DNA from: Apis mellifera
Taxonomy: Eukaryota; Arthropoda; Insecta; Hymenoptera; Apidae
NCBI RefSeq assembly: GCF_003254395.2
Contig: NC_037648.1
Span: forward strand, 5,277,635 to 5,341,634
Direction of reading: 5' to 3'
DNA length: 64,000 nt
The notes beneath the pieces are model-generated. The model was given only the letters and a program-made list of their open reading frames with translations. It had not been told where the DNA came from and did not search any database. Shown piece by piece: positions 25,936 to 40,260 of the stretch (positions are counted from its first letter, which is position 1; each line of letters opens with the position of its first letter). The position numbers were made by a program, and so were the translations under genes.

Positions 25936-28900
25936 TATTCTATAATGAATTAATTTATAATAAAATTTAAACGAATTAATTTATAATAATGTTCGAGAAA
26001 TTTGACAATTTAGAAATTAGTCTATATCCATTGAAAAAATTGTGCCATCGGAAAATTCGAATGTTGGAAAACTTTATTTTTAGAAAGCGGGACCGCTTAT
26101 TTTTATATTAAATTATCGAACATTTTTGTCGCTACGTGTAATCCCTTATGGAATTGAATATAAGAATAGAAATTGCAAATCGTTGAAAGAATTTAGTTTT
26201 AAAAATATAATTTTAAGAAGGAGAAAATAATGAAATAATCACTAATGAATTTATCTTTTTTTTTTTAAAAGAAAGTGTCACTTGTTTATTCAAGTGTAAG
26301 CCGAGACAAAATGATTTTATTTCGGTTCAATGAATTATTACTTTGAGATGAATTTAGCAATTCAATAGAATACAGTTTTATATAAATTACAACTATAACA
26401 TAAATTGGATTGAAAGTTTTTTTACATTGAAATTTCTCGAACTATTTTATTACATAACAATATTAAATTTGTTCTTAAATAATATTATAAGAATGAAAAA
26501 TTTGTATTGCATAATATAATTTTTTTTTATATTATAAAATAAAACTGAAACATGAAAGAGATATTACATTATTATTTAAATTATTGTTATTATTGTTATT
26601 TTGACTGATTTGTAACAATATATAAATTGTATATGTGCTCATCGACTTAAAAAATTTTGAAATACATATATTGTTAAAATCAGCATTTTAAATAGTTTTT
26701 TTCTATTATGGTCGGTTTTTGAGATATTCATTCAAAATACAAAAATTCTTTCATTTTTTTTTCTTATGAAAAATCTCAAATTAATAAAAAATAAAATAAT
26801 AATATTATAGTCATTATTACAATAATGTGACAATAACAAAATGATTGATTTAATTTTTTATCATTTCAAATTTGTATTTTAAAAAAATTAAATGCTTCAC
26901 ATTAATGAGCATTAAAAAATAATAAATAAATATTAATCTTAATTCTTTATTATAATATTAAAATTTAGAATAAGTCATTATCATTAATTAACAAATACTT
27001 AACACTGCAGTTAATAATGATAAAATAGTAAATGCGGTAATAATAATGGCTGGTTTTAATATACGGTGCGTTATCATGTTACATTTAAATATAGATAAAT
27101 TTTAATAATTATAATTAAAATTAAGTTGCTGTAACAGTCATCCTAGTCAGGTCCCGTGAGATGAGATGGTCCACAGCCTGTATATTCATAGATTATATCA
27201 ATAAGACAACATTTGTTTCTATAAAAACTGTTTATCTTTCTTCGTGAAATTTGAATCTCAATAGTTATTACATTAATTTTTTTCTATTTCAACATCATTA
27301 AACAGTAATTAAAAAATATTATTTTTTTATTTTTTATATTTATATTTAATAATTTCAAGATAAAAAAATTTTTTTATATATTACATTATTTCATTTTTTA
27401 TTTAAAAATAAAATTTTAACATTCTGGAAATTGCTTTGAATTTCTCTGGGATGTCATTTCTGTTTATTTGTAAATAATGATGAAAGAATATTAATTTATA
27501 TCGATATATAGAATTAAATGAAAGAAAAATTCTTAAGCAGTAGAATTACATATTAATTTCTTTTAGCGATTAAAGTTGTTATTATTCTTAAAAGATTTTT
27601 ATAATTTCGCATTTTTATTTTTTTTATAATATATGTATAACATATTATATATACATATATATATTTTATAATATATTTTTTATTATGTAATAATACCTCT
27701 TGTATCTCTTGTATCTGGAATATATATAACAAGTGCAAGTATTAATTATAAATAGCAAAAAAAGTTAAGAATGTACTTAAATTCTATGGAAACATTGTAT
27801 ATATGTATATACACTATCGAAGATTTTATAATTGATTCTATCCAATTGATAAAGCCAGCATTTTAATTACATATATGCATGTATCATTTATATAATTATA
27901 CATTATTCTAAATGATATATACGAATAAAAAAATTATTTATATGATTATATAATAATATTATATAAATTATGTAAATTATATAATATTATATAAATATTA
28001 ATTAGTTAAAAATCAATATTTTTTTCTAAATAATAATTTATATTTTAAAAAACAAGAAAGCTACTTTTGCTTAGAACATCTTTAAACATAGAATATATTT
28101 TTAAACAAAATAAAGTATCCATTTTCGTATTTTATTGATTTAAATAATGATTTGATTATTGATTAAAAATGTGTATTCGTTATATATTTATTAAATAGAT
28201 TCTTTTAATATCAAATTTTAATTGTGTAAGTTAATATTTATTCACTTATCAATATCATTTAATAATTAAATGATATTTAATTTCTATTTTCTATAAGAAC
28301 ACCATTTAAGTAATTATAAATATATATATTTAATAATTAATAATTAATAAAAATTCGTAAAACATAATAAGTTTATTCGTTTAATAAGTATATTTATTCT
28401 TTTTTAAAATAACTCTTTTGTTTTGAAAAAGATTGAAGTTTTGGTTTTCTTATTTAGATTACATGAGCAATAATTGAAGCAAAAATATTAATTTTTAATA
28501 AATAACAAAAAAATGTCCGTAAAAATCCGTTTGACTTTTGCTGAAGTAAAAAAAAAACAAATATTTATTTGTTTGATATAAATATATCATTATTTAAATA
28601 ATAATGTATTTTTTGATATTAAATGAAAAAAATTCACATATTTTTTTATATAATTTTTTTTATAAATAAAAAAGAAATTATTTCTAAATGAATGAAGCAT
28701 TATAATGAAGCATATAATATAATAAACATATGAAAATGCAATAATTTACATACGTAAGCACATTTAATTCGTTATTGTATTAATGACATTTTTAAAAAGT
28801 AAATAAAAAGTTATTATTTATTAAATATATTCGAACAACATTTTTATTTTTCATTGATAAATTCATTTTAAGCATGAATAGTTTTTTCAGTGCTTTAAAT

Positions 28901-30021
28901 TTAATATTTCTGTAGCAACAGAATTATTTATATTACTATCTTTTTCACATTATGATCCAACTTTCATTTTTCTATCAATAATTTTTCTAAATATTTTGAT
29001 ATATCAATAAAAAACTAATTTTTACTAATAGTTATATCAATGATATTATGCAAATTATATTTGACGCATACTAATAATTGACTAATAAATGAATTTTAAA
29101 AGAAACAAATTGAAAAATACGTTTCAATCATTGAAAAATAGGAACATCATGAATATTTTATTAAAGCTATGATTATGCCAAAATCATAATAACGAATTTT
29201 TATTGCATCTCGTTTGTTCTTGCCGGAATATCACGAATGCTATTACGGAAGTTATAGACATAAGAAAATGGCATTTTAAAATTTTCTTATACATGTTTCC
29301 TTTATGTTTGGGGATTTTGCTGTAGATGTGAATCATCTGAAAACCGATTCCTGGAAGAAGGAAAATGCAGAGAAAGCGAAAAAAAATAAAGTGGAAAAAA
29401 AGTTGCAAAGATACCCAATATGTCTCATATTGGCTAAGATAAGAAAATAAAGTGAATTTCATTTAATTATAAAGTGAATACTAATTTAGCAAGTGAGTAC
29501 AACCATATCGATGCATTCATAAAGAGGGACATAGAGCTAATAGAGAAATCGAGGAATAAAGAAAATAAAACTTATAAGATCCGCAGATTAATATATTTTA
29601 AGCTTTAAAGCAATGAAAATTCCATGAAAATTAAACTTGAATGAAATTTATAAAAGAAATTAATTCTATTGATTCCATATCCAATCAATGAATGACCAAT
29701 TTCGATTTCCTATTTTCCTTTTTTTTTTGCTTCTTTTTTTATTTCATGAGAAAGTCATACAAGCATATTTTTTTCTTATCATTGTTTCGTGTTGAATTGA
29801 AAGAGACAAGAAAACGAATTTCCACCAAGTTTTCGACGAAACAGAGAAATCAATGGCACATAAATAGTCTATGACTTGAGGAAAATGAAAAGAGAATGTA
29901 TTGGTTGTCATTTGGTACTCCTGATTTAATTATTTGTAATGGAAAATAACATAAGAAAAGGATTGTATTTTTGAAAAATTTTATTTTGTAGAGATTGTAT
30001 TTTTAGAGATTATATATTTTT
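25936..30021. other. intron interior, AT-rich, with a small GC-richer spot at 27120-27190
   Basis: Mostly AT-rich. At 27122-27179 the words CAGGTCCCGTGAGATGAGAT and GTCCACAGCC stand out, with GCTGT/ACAGC able to pair around them. A 92-codon minus frame at 29462-29184 is hydrophobic and unassigned. No other feature seen. Confidence 0.5.
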
Positions 30022-30162
30022 AGATATTATTATGTGATAAATAATTTTCTTTATTTAATAAAGATTGATATTTTTTAATTAGAATAAAATTTTTTTAGAG
30101 ATTATTATATAATAAATAATTTTCTTTATATAATAAAGATTGATATTTTTTAATTAGAATAA
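30022..30162. repeat. imperfect tandem duplication, period about 75 bp
   Basis: The block with GATAAATAATTTTCTTTAT and AAGATTGATATTTTTTAATT occurs at 30022-30087 and again at 30097-30162 with a few substitutions. Confidence 0.85.
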
Positions 30163-31660
30163 GAAATATACATTTTTGCAAAAAAATAATTTATATTTTG
30201 ATAATGTAAATATTAAAAAATATTAAACTAATAATAAATTTATTAAAATGAATAATATTTTTGTTTGTTGTATGGTAATATGCATTTTGAAAAATATAAA
30301 ATTATTATTAAATTATATTAATTGTAATGATATAAAAAACAAGAGACTATCAGAGTTTAAATAGGTCAATACAAGATTCAATTTTTTCAGACATTGAAAA
30401 TGAACGAAAATTATTATTATAAATAATAATAAAAATAAAAATTTTTTGGTTAGAATTTTTTAAATATCTTTTTATTATTTTATCATTTAAAGAAGATTAA
30501 TGTTTAAATGACTAAAAAAATATTATTTTAATTTAATCATATAAGAATTATTATAATATATAAAAGAATTATTTTTTTGATGGATTTAAAAATATATTTA
30601 TATTTAATTATATCATATAAAAGAATTAATAATTATATAAAATTCTTTAATAGTTACAAAGAAACAAACTTATTTTTTTTTTTATATCAGATTACTATAG
30701 ATTAGATTATTACTATAATTCTGAGAATACAAATATCTATGTTAAATTATTAAAATGAAATCTTTTAATTTTGTTAAGATTTAGAAACAAAAAAGTTCTT
30801 TGACGAGAATATAAATAAGAATATAAATAGAATATAAATAAAAATAATATGAATTTGAAATTTTTTATAAAAATATAAGTTTTATAAATAAATTATTTTT
30901 ACAAAAGATAATGAAACAAAATAATAAAATTGATTTCAATTTTATTTTTTATTATTTATATTTATATATTATTTATATATATTTTATTATTTATATACCA
31001 TATATTTATATTTTATTTATATTTGTATTATATTTGTGCATTTATATTTTATTTATTATATGTATAAACAATGTAACTTAATACAACATTTAATGCTTGT
31101 TTATATATAAATACAAATAAACCTATTATTACATTAAATTTAAAGATATTAAAAGATATTAAAGATATATATACGAAATTAATTATATCAATAAATATAC
31201 AAAAACTTTTTCAATGAAAATTATAACAGTATTAATAAAAAAGAAAAAACTAAAAAAATGATATAATTTATAAATAAGTAAAGTAGAAAATATTGAAATA
31301 TTAAAAATATCTTTAAGTAACAAAATTGATAATGTAATTTTTAAAAAATTTCGATGTTATAGAAGTATAATAAAAATGATACAAATTTTCTAAGAACAGG
31401 TAAAATAACACGATATATGCATTTTTATTTTCTCATGATCAATATAGTAACACTATATGTTTATCATGCCAAATGTCAAAATTCTAAACTATATTGTATC
31501 GGTATAAGCCAGATGCGACCAGGATTATGAAAGTGATACTAAAAAGGAGTGGAATAAATGAAGGTTGAACATGAAGAGAGTTTTCGATGGTGTTATCGAA
31601 ATAATACACTCTGAATATTTTTCATCTTTTATATCAGCTTTCCCCTCTATTTCTCTTGTT

Positions 31661-31696
<36 letters not shown>

Positions 31697-32842
31697 CATT
31701 TTCTACATTATTTTTTTTTTTTTGCCTTTTCATTGTTCTATTTTTTCGCTTAATTTTCATTCCTTTCATATAAAACTTTTACTCCGTCTTTTGGATTATT
31801 TTACCAATATTGCCATTCCCATATTCTATTTTTTTTTGTACCTTTTAATAAACTTTTTTGTGGTTTCTTTTCTTTTTTTACTATATTATATTTCATTGCT
31901 GCAATAATCGAATATTATATCAGATGTATTATTGACTATGTTTTTTTTTCTAAAAGAATTGCTTTCGTTTTAATATTTTTCTTTTATTTTGCTCGTCGAC
32001 AAATTTTCTATAAAAACAAGTTCTAAACTATCATTGTTCTTCATTTATTATTTAGTTTTATATTTTCATTATTTCTTCATTCTTTATTCTTTAATTTTTG
32101 ATTTTATTTTTTGTTTATTTTGTTTATTTTATTATTATCTTTGTTTTTTTTAAAATTCTTATAATAATAATGAATTATAATTAATAATGAATATTTTGTT
32201 ATTTATTTATTATCAAATATTGTTTCTATTGTCTTTAAAATTTTTTTTCATTGCTAATTCTATATTAATTGATATTACAATAAGATGTTTATAATTCTTG
32301 GATTACAATTTTTTTTTGGGAATAAATATACTAATATTTATTATTGAATTTATATAGTAATATTCAAAATTATTATATATTTTATATATATTTATTATAT
32401 ATTATTTTATTTTGTAATTTTATATTTCTTATATATATTTAATTTTTTTAATATATTAATGATAACTACAATAAAAATGATTAAATTAATTTTTTATGAT
32501 TAAATTGATTTTGAAAATAAGAAAAAATATATTGCATTTATTTCGATTAATAATTACAACTTATTTATTATAATTTATAATACTTTACTTATTTATAATA
32601 ATTTATATATTTATTATAATATTTATTAGAAAAGAATTTATTAGAATAAAAACTTTTGTAAAATTGTAAAAAAATCTTAAATTTATGATTTATAAAATTT
32701 CAATAATATAATATTTCTATTGTGTCCTAATATTTAAAATTATTTTATAGTTAATATAATAAAGTATTCTATAATTATATTCTATAATTACTTATATAAT
32801 TATATAAGTATTCTTAATATTCTCTTTTGCTACTAATTTTAT
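30163..32842. other. intron interior, AT-rich; contains a (CT)n tract
   Basis: No gene. (TC)n dinucleotides run at 31664-31690, followed by T-rich sequence to about 32160; the frames at 31565-31753 and 31656-31907 derive from this pyrimidine-rich stretch. Confidence 0.6.
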
Positions 32843-32847
32843 ATAAT

Positions 32848-33463
32848 TGTTAAGGATAGGGCTTGTAATGCGATCGGGTAACCTAATCTTTATTTTCAAC
32901 AGTTCGAATACCGTCAATGGTCTGATAATAATTTATGAGTGAGCATGGTTTTTCTAACATTTTCCAGATTTCTAATTTAAACAAAGGTATCATAGCAACA
33001 GTCACTTCACGAGCCACATTTGCATATCATGCGATGGATCAGCATGGGAGCGAGCACAAAAGTCCTGACTTTCACGCGCTGCGACATAATTCCGCGAGGG
33101 CCCATCCCTCCAGCGTGATTATTAGTCCTCCCTTTCTGTATGCATTTCCCGAAAAGCAAAAATTGGAGGAAAAATCAAGACTTGCGACAGTCTTGCAATA
33201 GAATTGATACAGAAATAGAAACTAAAAACAGATAGAATTCAACGACGATAGTATACATCAAAATATAATTAAAATCATTACAGTTAGCCGCAAAGGGTCA
33301 AAGTACTACGTAAGTACAATCCTTTACTCAGAGCTTGTAATATAAACGAATACAGTCAATACAATTACAATAGTAGATGGTTCTTCGAACAGTAATATTA
33401 GTTTAAACACTTAAACACCATTTGTGCAATATTCAAAGTCGTTCATCATTTTCGATTTTAACA
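32848..33463 (+). mobile_element. solo LTR, copy B, with perfect 5-bp target site duplication
   Basis: 616-bp sequence starting TGTTAAGG and ending TTTTAACA, i.e. TG...CA with a 6-bp terminal inverted repeat TGTTAA/TTAACA. It is flanked on both sides by ATAAT (32843-32847 and 33464-33468). These are the standard marks of an LTR retrotransposon reduced to one LTR by recombination. The superfamily cannot be told from the LTR alone. The only long open frame inside (32935-33201) is not conserved in copy A and is taken as chance. It lies in the large rhomboid intron. Confidence 0.85.
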
Positions 33464-33468
33464 ATAAT

Positions 33469-36400
33469 GCAAAAAATTTAGTTTTATTTTCACCAGTTTC
33501 TTTTGAAAATTAATAGTTTAATCAATATTGAAAAAATTATGTATTATTTATTAAAGAAATCAATTTTAAGTCTTAAAAATTAATGAATTATTTTTTCTTA
33601 ATTTTTTCTTTTTTTAAACATTATATTTTAATATAATTTTTGTTAACAATACCTTAGTATTTAAAAAAAGATTTTATTAAAAAAATTATTTTTGAGGTAT
33701 ATAATAACATAATTCATACAATGAAGGAAAGTAAAAGTATTCATATATTTTCTAAATAGAATAATTTTTTTTTAAAATTGAACTTAATAATTTGAATTTT
33801 TTCAGATATTTGAAAAATTAGTTTACTACATAATGTAAAAAAAAAAAAAATTACAAATGTCTATTGATCAGAATTATAAAGAAAAAGTAAAGATTATGAT
33901 TTTTAACTTTTTTATCTGAGCTTATAATAAAAACATACTTTTGTCTATATATATAAGTATATATCTCGCTAACAATAAATTGGAGCAAAATATATATATA
34001 CAAAATTTCATTGAAATCGGTTAATATAAAATTATAGACATTGAAAAATATAAAAAATTTTAAATTTATGACAATTATAGATCGAAAATTAATAAAAAAT
34101 TAATAAATAAAAAACTATGAACTGTTAATATTTTTGATTATTTATAGCTTATAGGAATGTTAATCGATTTTAATGAAAATTTGTGTATGTAATTTTTAAT
34201 TGTGTATATAACTTAGATATTAACAAAATTCATCTTATAAATTTTCATTATAGATTAAGATAAAAAAATTAAACATTATGATTACTACTTTTTTTTTATT
34301 CTGACAAATAATTTAAAAAAATTTTTTTTTATTTAATAAATTATTTAATAAATTAGTCCTTTCAATATTTCAAAAAAATATGTTTGATCTAATTTTAAAA
34401 AATTTAATCTACTTTAAAATATATGTATACTTTTTTTATTGTAATGATTCATTCTGACAATCATTCAGGATTCAATATTATTTCTATTTTATTATGTTTT
34501 AAGAAGTTTTCCATTTTCTGCAATGAATAAAGATATAAAACATAAAAATATAAGAAAGAAAATACTAATATAAGTAGAAGTATAAGTAATAACAATCTCT
34601 TCTCTTTCTTTAAACAAACATATATAAAAAGCAAAAAAAATGTGGAATAAAAAATGAAAAATAGCAGAGAGAAAGAAGATAAAATTCTATTAAGAGTTAG
34701 ACTTTCTTCTCTAGTTTCGTATGCACAAGTTATATTCTTGGAATTTTCAATTTTACATTTTCTAATGAACAAATATCTAAAGTATAATAGAAAATTAATA
34801 ATCGCGTTCTCCTGAAATAAAAAATAGTACTATATGTATATACAATTGTTTCGATATTATGTACGAAACGTGTTTTTCGCAAATAAAATAAATGAATCTT
34901 TTTATGAAATAACATGAAATAACAATTATACCGAAATTTTATATCATACATTTTAAATACTAAATTGGTAAATTGTTATAAAAATCTATGACGAAATTAT
35001 TTATATAATTATCATTTTTTTTAAATGAATTAGAAGAAAAATTTTAATTAAAAAATAAAAAAAATTACTTCATAAATAATATCATTTAAAAAACCTAATT
35101 AATTAATTTCAAGAAATCATTTTGTAAGGACATTTAATTAAATTATTCCAATCGTGATTTATAATAAAAAATTAAATAAATAAATAGAATACAATATTTA
35201 TAAAAAAAAAAATCATTATTTGAAAATGAAAATGAAATTTTTTTTTATCATAATAATGTTAGAGTAATACAATAATTAATATATACATAGAATACCTTTG
35301 GCTAAAGGTTTTGATATACAAAAATATTCGTTGATATTTATTTATTAAACAATTTAATTTTTTGTTAAATCAATTTTAAGCAATTTTATTTTTTTTTATG
35401 GAAATTTTTATATTTAATTTTTGCATTTAGTCTGAATCAAGTAAATTTAGAATTGATATCTCCAAAAATATATATGATAAAATTTAATAATTTAATAAAT
35501 TAAAGTTAAGAATAAAATTACTTCAATAAATTATTTCAATAATTTATTATTTAAAATATCGAATAATTTCAAATAATATAATAACTGTAGTGGCAGACAA
35601 ATAACCAAGATTATACGAACGTATCAACTATAATAGTTATGCATTTTAATAATTACTTAAAACTATATTCTTAAAACTATATTATTATAACTATATTCGA
35701 AATTTTTAACTTATTTAACTAATTATTTTTTTTCAATAGGTTACTCAATTTTGAATATATTAACATTAGAACTATCTATAATATCTAAATATCTATTTTA
35801 TACATGAATTGTATTTTTATAATTAATTAATATTTATTAAGGGATATCATGAAAATAAATAGAGATATAAGTAATATCATATACATTTCAGTAATATCAT
35901 ATATTTAAATAAATATATAATTGATTTCATAATCAATTATCAAATATCAAATTTAAAAAAAAATAGAATTAACTAATAAATAAGTTTGTCTATAAAATTA
36001 AAAATTAGTAAATAATAATTAATTTACAATAAATTGCAATATTTGAATTCTATTAACGTGTATCTTTTAAAGAACATTCTTTTAAAAAATTTTCGAATAA
36101 ACATTAAAATTATATTCCATATTTATTCATATGGTAATATTACAAGAATGTTATGTATATTAAAATATATTAAAAGTTATGCATGTACAAATGAAACAAA
36201 GTAACATTTTAACAATTCTTGCATTAAAATATTACCAGGAATATTTGTAATTCATGAACATATATTATATTGTAGAAAATCGAAAAAATGAATATAATAA
36301 AGAAAATGGAAACGATACAAATTAAAAAACTCGATAAAATTAACACGAACTGATAAGGATGACAGAGATAAAAAAAATGATCAAATCATTGGGAACACCG

Positions 36401-37128
36401 AGCAGAATAAAAGACAATAGCGTACACAAATTAAAAAAAAAAAAATAGAGAGCAAATAGAATAACATAGGTTAAATAAATAGTTGAAAACCCAATATAAA
36501 AAACGACAAAGACAAAAGGAAAAATACAAGAGTCGAAATGGAGCATAACAATTCGTTGAAAAAAAAAGGAGCATCAATGGGAAAATGAAAAAAAAAAAAA
36601 AAATAGAAAAATAAAAATTGATTTTCCATTATAAACCAAAAACTTATAATTTTTTTGTTTATTCTCGTCTTCATTTATTCACTACTTTGTATACAAATAA
36701 TAACAAAATAATAAAAATTATTCAAATATATTATTTTTAAATTATCAAATATCAAATATCAATAATTTTTAGAAATCTTCTCAAGAATTTCTGAATATAT
36801 TTATTATTGTTTTATTAAAGTTTTTATATATTTAATCAGAAATTATAATTAAATAAAGAATAATATAAAAAATTGAAGCTTAGAAAAAAAATCAATTTCT
36901 GAAAACATAAAAAATTCTTCGTTTATGTCAATTAATATTTATATAAATAATATTTTGATTAACATTTTCTACATTGAAATATTATTGTTTGTTTTTAATT
37001 CATAAAATACATTCCATAATTAAAATTACATTGTTTAGTAACTTAACTTAACTTAACAATTTACATTCTTTTATTATCAATATAAAAATAAAAATATAAA
37101 TAAAATTTTAAAATTGAAATCATTATAA
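33469..37128. other. intron interior, AT-rich, nothing recognised
   Basis: Poly(A/T)-rich. Frames on the minus strand at 34461-34951 and 36340-36674 encode Phe/Leu/Tyr-rich strings without motifs. No shared repeat noticed. Confidence 0.6.
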
Positions 37129-37130
37129 TA

Positions 37131-38065
37131 TTGGGTTGGCAACTAAGTAATTGCGGATTTTTTTTAGAAAATCAAAGACAATTTTCTCATGGAATTAAAT
37201 AACTTTATTCTGTAATGTGTTGCCCATTTTGATCAATGACCTTTTGTCATCTTTCAGGCAGCATCATAATCCCACGTTCATAAAACTTCTGGTTTTTATT
37301 AGCAAAAAACTGAATCAGGTACGATTTGATATCATCATCATTATTGAAATTTTTACCATTCAAGGAGTTTTGTAAAGATCGAAACAAAAAGTAATCAGAT
37401 GGTGCAAGGTCAGGACTATATGGTGGATGTGGCAAAATATCCCAACCAAGCTCCAATAATTTTTGCCGAGTGACCAAAGATGTGTGTGGCCTTGCATTGT
37501 TATGATGGAATACAACACCTTTTCGATTTGTCAATTCGGGCTGCTTTTCTTCAACTGCATTGTTTAATTTCGTTAGTTGTTCAATGTAGACAACAGAATT
37601 GATCATTCGATTAAGAATTCAAAATAGACAATTCCTTTGTAATCCCACCAAACTGATAACAAAACCTTCTTTTGATGAATACCAGCTTTTGATGTTGTTT
37701 GAGCTGGTTCACGTGGCCTGCTCCACGATCTTTTCCGCTTGATATTGTTGTAAACAACCCATTTTTCATCGCCAGTTATCAGTCGTTTTAAAAATAATCA
37801 TTTTCATTAGCAAATCGTTTCTTTAGCAAATCGCAGCTGTTAATGCGTTGCGTTAAATGCTTTTCTTTCAGTTCGTGAGGAACCCATGTATCGAGTTTTT
37901 GAACATAGCCAAGTTGTTTTAAGTGGTTTTCAATGCATGTATGTGATACATGAAGCTTTTCTGCAATCTCACGAATTGTATTGTGACGATCCGAATCGGT
38001 TATTGCTTTGATTAGGTCGTCATCAACTTCAACTGAAATCCGCAATTACTTAGTTGCCAACCCAA
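37131..38065 (-). mobile_element. mariner transposon copy 4, internally deleted, in the large rhomboid intron
   Basis: 935-bp element on the minus strand flanked by TA (37129-37130, 38066-38067) with clean terminal repeats. The terminal repeat is fused to transposase codon 67 near 38034, as in copies 2 and 3. It shares with copy 5 a 7-bp deletion in the LLPPNR region, yet has the VYNNIK variant of copy 1 rather than VNNNIK. A small duplication-like insertion is present around 37797-37812. Confidence 0.94.
37205..38036 (-). pseudogene. mariner transposase pseudogene (copy 4)
   Basis: Missing codons 1-66. The first part (38045 downwards) reads VEVDDDLIKAI to the LLKKR region, where inserted bases shift the frame (FANENDYF then stop). 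The block with TGDEKW follows in another frame, then the 7-bp deletion shared with copy 5. The C-terminal block (37606 down to 37247) contains HHNNARPH, so the second catalytic Asp is replaced by Asn, and APSDYF is intact. A Trp codon in ERWQK is TGA at 37244-37246. Both changes are inactivating. Confidence 0.9.
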
Positions 38066-38067
38066 TA

Positions 38068-39839
38068 TTTAAAATAAAACTTTGGTATGAGGATTGTTAT
38101 TTTATTATAATTATATTATTATTTATCAAAAATAATAATATATAATAATAATAATATAATAATAAAACATAATTTATTAATTTATTTAATTTATTTAATT
38201 TAATTTATTATTAATTATTAAATAATTATTAAATATTATATTTCAAATTTATAATTTCTCATATTAATCAAATAATATTAATAATCAAAACATCATTTTA
38301 TGTCGGATCAGATAATTGAAATTAAATAATGGAATTACTTTTATTTTTACTATACAACCAGATTGAATATGTTTCATTAAAGATGTTAAAAAATGAATTT
38401 AAACATTTTTTTTTATGTAATGAAGTATTAATTAATAATTTCAATTTATTTATAAAATTTTTGAACTATAGCTTATATGAAGTTTACAAATTCAGATATC
38501 ATTGAAAATAAAAGAGAAATTAAATCTTTAATTATACAATTCTATAAATTTAATTATTAATTATATTTAATTATTAAATAGATTTTTCATATATATTATG
38601 TATATTAGAACCAAATTATATTCACTTTAGAATGAAAAAAATATTAGAAATATTATTAAAATATAATGAAGAAAGAATTAATATATTTTTATTTTCTTTG
38701 ATTTTTTTCTATTTAATATTATTATTTTTTTCTTAAAAGTCGATATTATTACTTTGAGATGCATAGATCAAACTTGAATGCCAAATTTAAAAATTATTTT
38801 GAATTGAAACATATATAAATATCAATACAAAGTATAGATATTTTTAAAATATTATATAATATGATATAAGTATATTATATTATATATTATATACAGATAT
38901 ATATATTGTTAGTAATGAAATTTTTTTCTTTTTGATTCTATTTTATGAATTTTCATAAATATTATAAATAAATATTATTCATTTTTCTTAAAAAATAAAT
39001 TCAAATATGATATATTTTCGATTATATTTAGAAATATAAGAAAAAAAAACTTTAATAAGTATTGAAAAACAAATTTTATTTTTATGTCCATAAATGAATA
39101 TAAAATGAAAATAAAATGAAAAAAAAATAATTTGTTGACTGAACAGTGAAAACAATAAATAAAAAATGTACGGATTTAGCTGAATGAATATTTGATTATG
39201 TGTAATTGCGCGTATCTGTTTACAAAATATTTGAAGTATGCATATCGAAGAAAAAACAAATAGATATTAACTATGAAATAGTAGTATTGCTGGTAATATT
39301 GAATAATAAAACTAAAAATAAAATTTCAGTTTCTTTAAATTTTATAACATAATTATTCAAAAATTTATTTACAGAAAGTATATCATATATCATATTAAAA
39401 AACTAAAATTATTGTAAAAAAATTATATGTAAAAAAGATGAAATTTTTATTTCTAAAATCTTGTAAAATCATATTTATACTTATCTAAATAAAAATACAA
39501 TTATATTATATATTACATTTATCAATTAATAATAATAGTTTATAAATATAGTCAAAGATTATAAAAACACATATAGACTAAAAAATCTTTTGTCCTAAAA
39601 TAATATCTTTCAAAATTTGATGTCATAATTTTTAATATTTTTAATGTTTAAAATAATTTTGAAACTGAAAAATGTTTTATAATATTGAAAGCTACACATC
39701 GCAAATTTTAAATTATTTCATAAAACTTTTAATATTTTTATCTTTTTATTATTTTTTATTTTTTATCTATTATATATAAAATTTTAAATGAAATATTTCT
39801 TCGATTTACTTCAATACTGCTTAATTAAATTATTGAAAC
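38068..39839. other. intron interior, AT-rich, nothing recognised
   Basis: Extreme A+T content with short TTAAT and TATAT runs; no gene or repeat family identified. Confidence 0.6.
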
Positions 39840-40260
39840 AAAGGATCAATTCACTTCCACAAATGTAATAAAGAAGAATCTTAAAGCGATAAAAGCAAAA
39901 AAAAAAGAAAAAATGCTTATAAAAATATTGCTACTTGAGTAAAGTTTAACGGAACAAAAGTGTAAATTAGCGAAGAAAGAGGTTCGAAAGCAAATAATGG
40001 CGCTGAAGGGTTTCGAAGAAGGGAAGGCTAGACAGACGTCTAGCATCGAGGATGCCGTCGTCTTTCGTTGCGCATACAAAATGCATCACGTATATGGGAA
40101 CATTACGTGGCGACATGCAGATATCGTTGCATAATTGTCCATGTCACGCAATTGGCATGGCGCCGATAATTCTGCGACACGAAACTCTGTATAAACAGTG
40201 AAAAGTGAACAGTCAAATGTGAATTGGAATAAGTGAAATTACTTGGAAATTAAGCTCGTT
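39840..40260. promoter_or_regulatory. GC-rich island in the large intron, candidate enhancer or alternative promoter
   Basis: The most complex non-exonic block of the large intron, densest at 39960-40200 with many CpGs (CGTCGTCTTTCGTTGCGC, GGCATGGCGCCGATAA). It contains a 7-bp stem GCTAGAC/GTCTAGC at 40027-40044 with an AGAC loop, and a TATA-like GTATAAACAG at about 40190. The open frame on minus (40079-39846) shows no known domain. Position in an intron of a developmentally regulated gene makes a regulatory role plausible but unproven. Confidence 0.35.

Noticed and set aside
27122..27179. Possible small structured RNA with GCTGT/ACAGC pairing
   Set aside because: Only a 5-bp closing stem and no cloverleaf, H/ACA or C/D box pattern could be found.
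29184..29462. 92-codon minus frame that could suggest a membrane receptor fragment
   Set aside because: No recognisable receptor motif, no flanking exons, and similar hydrophobic frames occur throughout this AT-rich DNA.
32935..33201. Open frame inside LTR copy B
   Set aside because: The frame is not kept in the homologous LTR copy A, so it is not a conserved protein.
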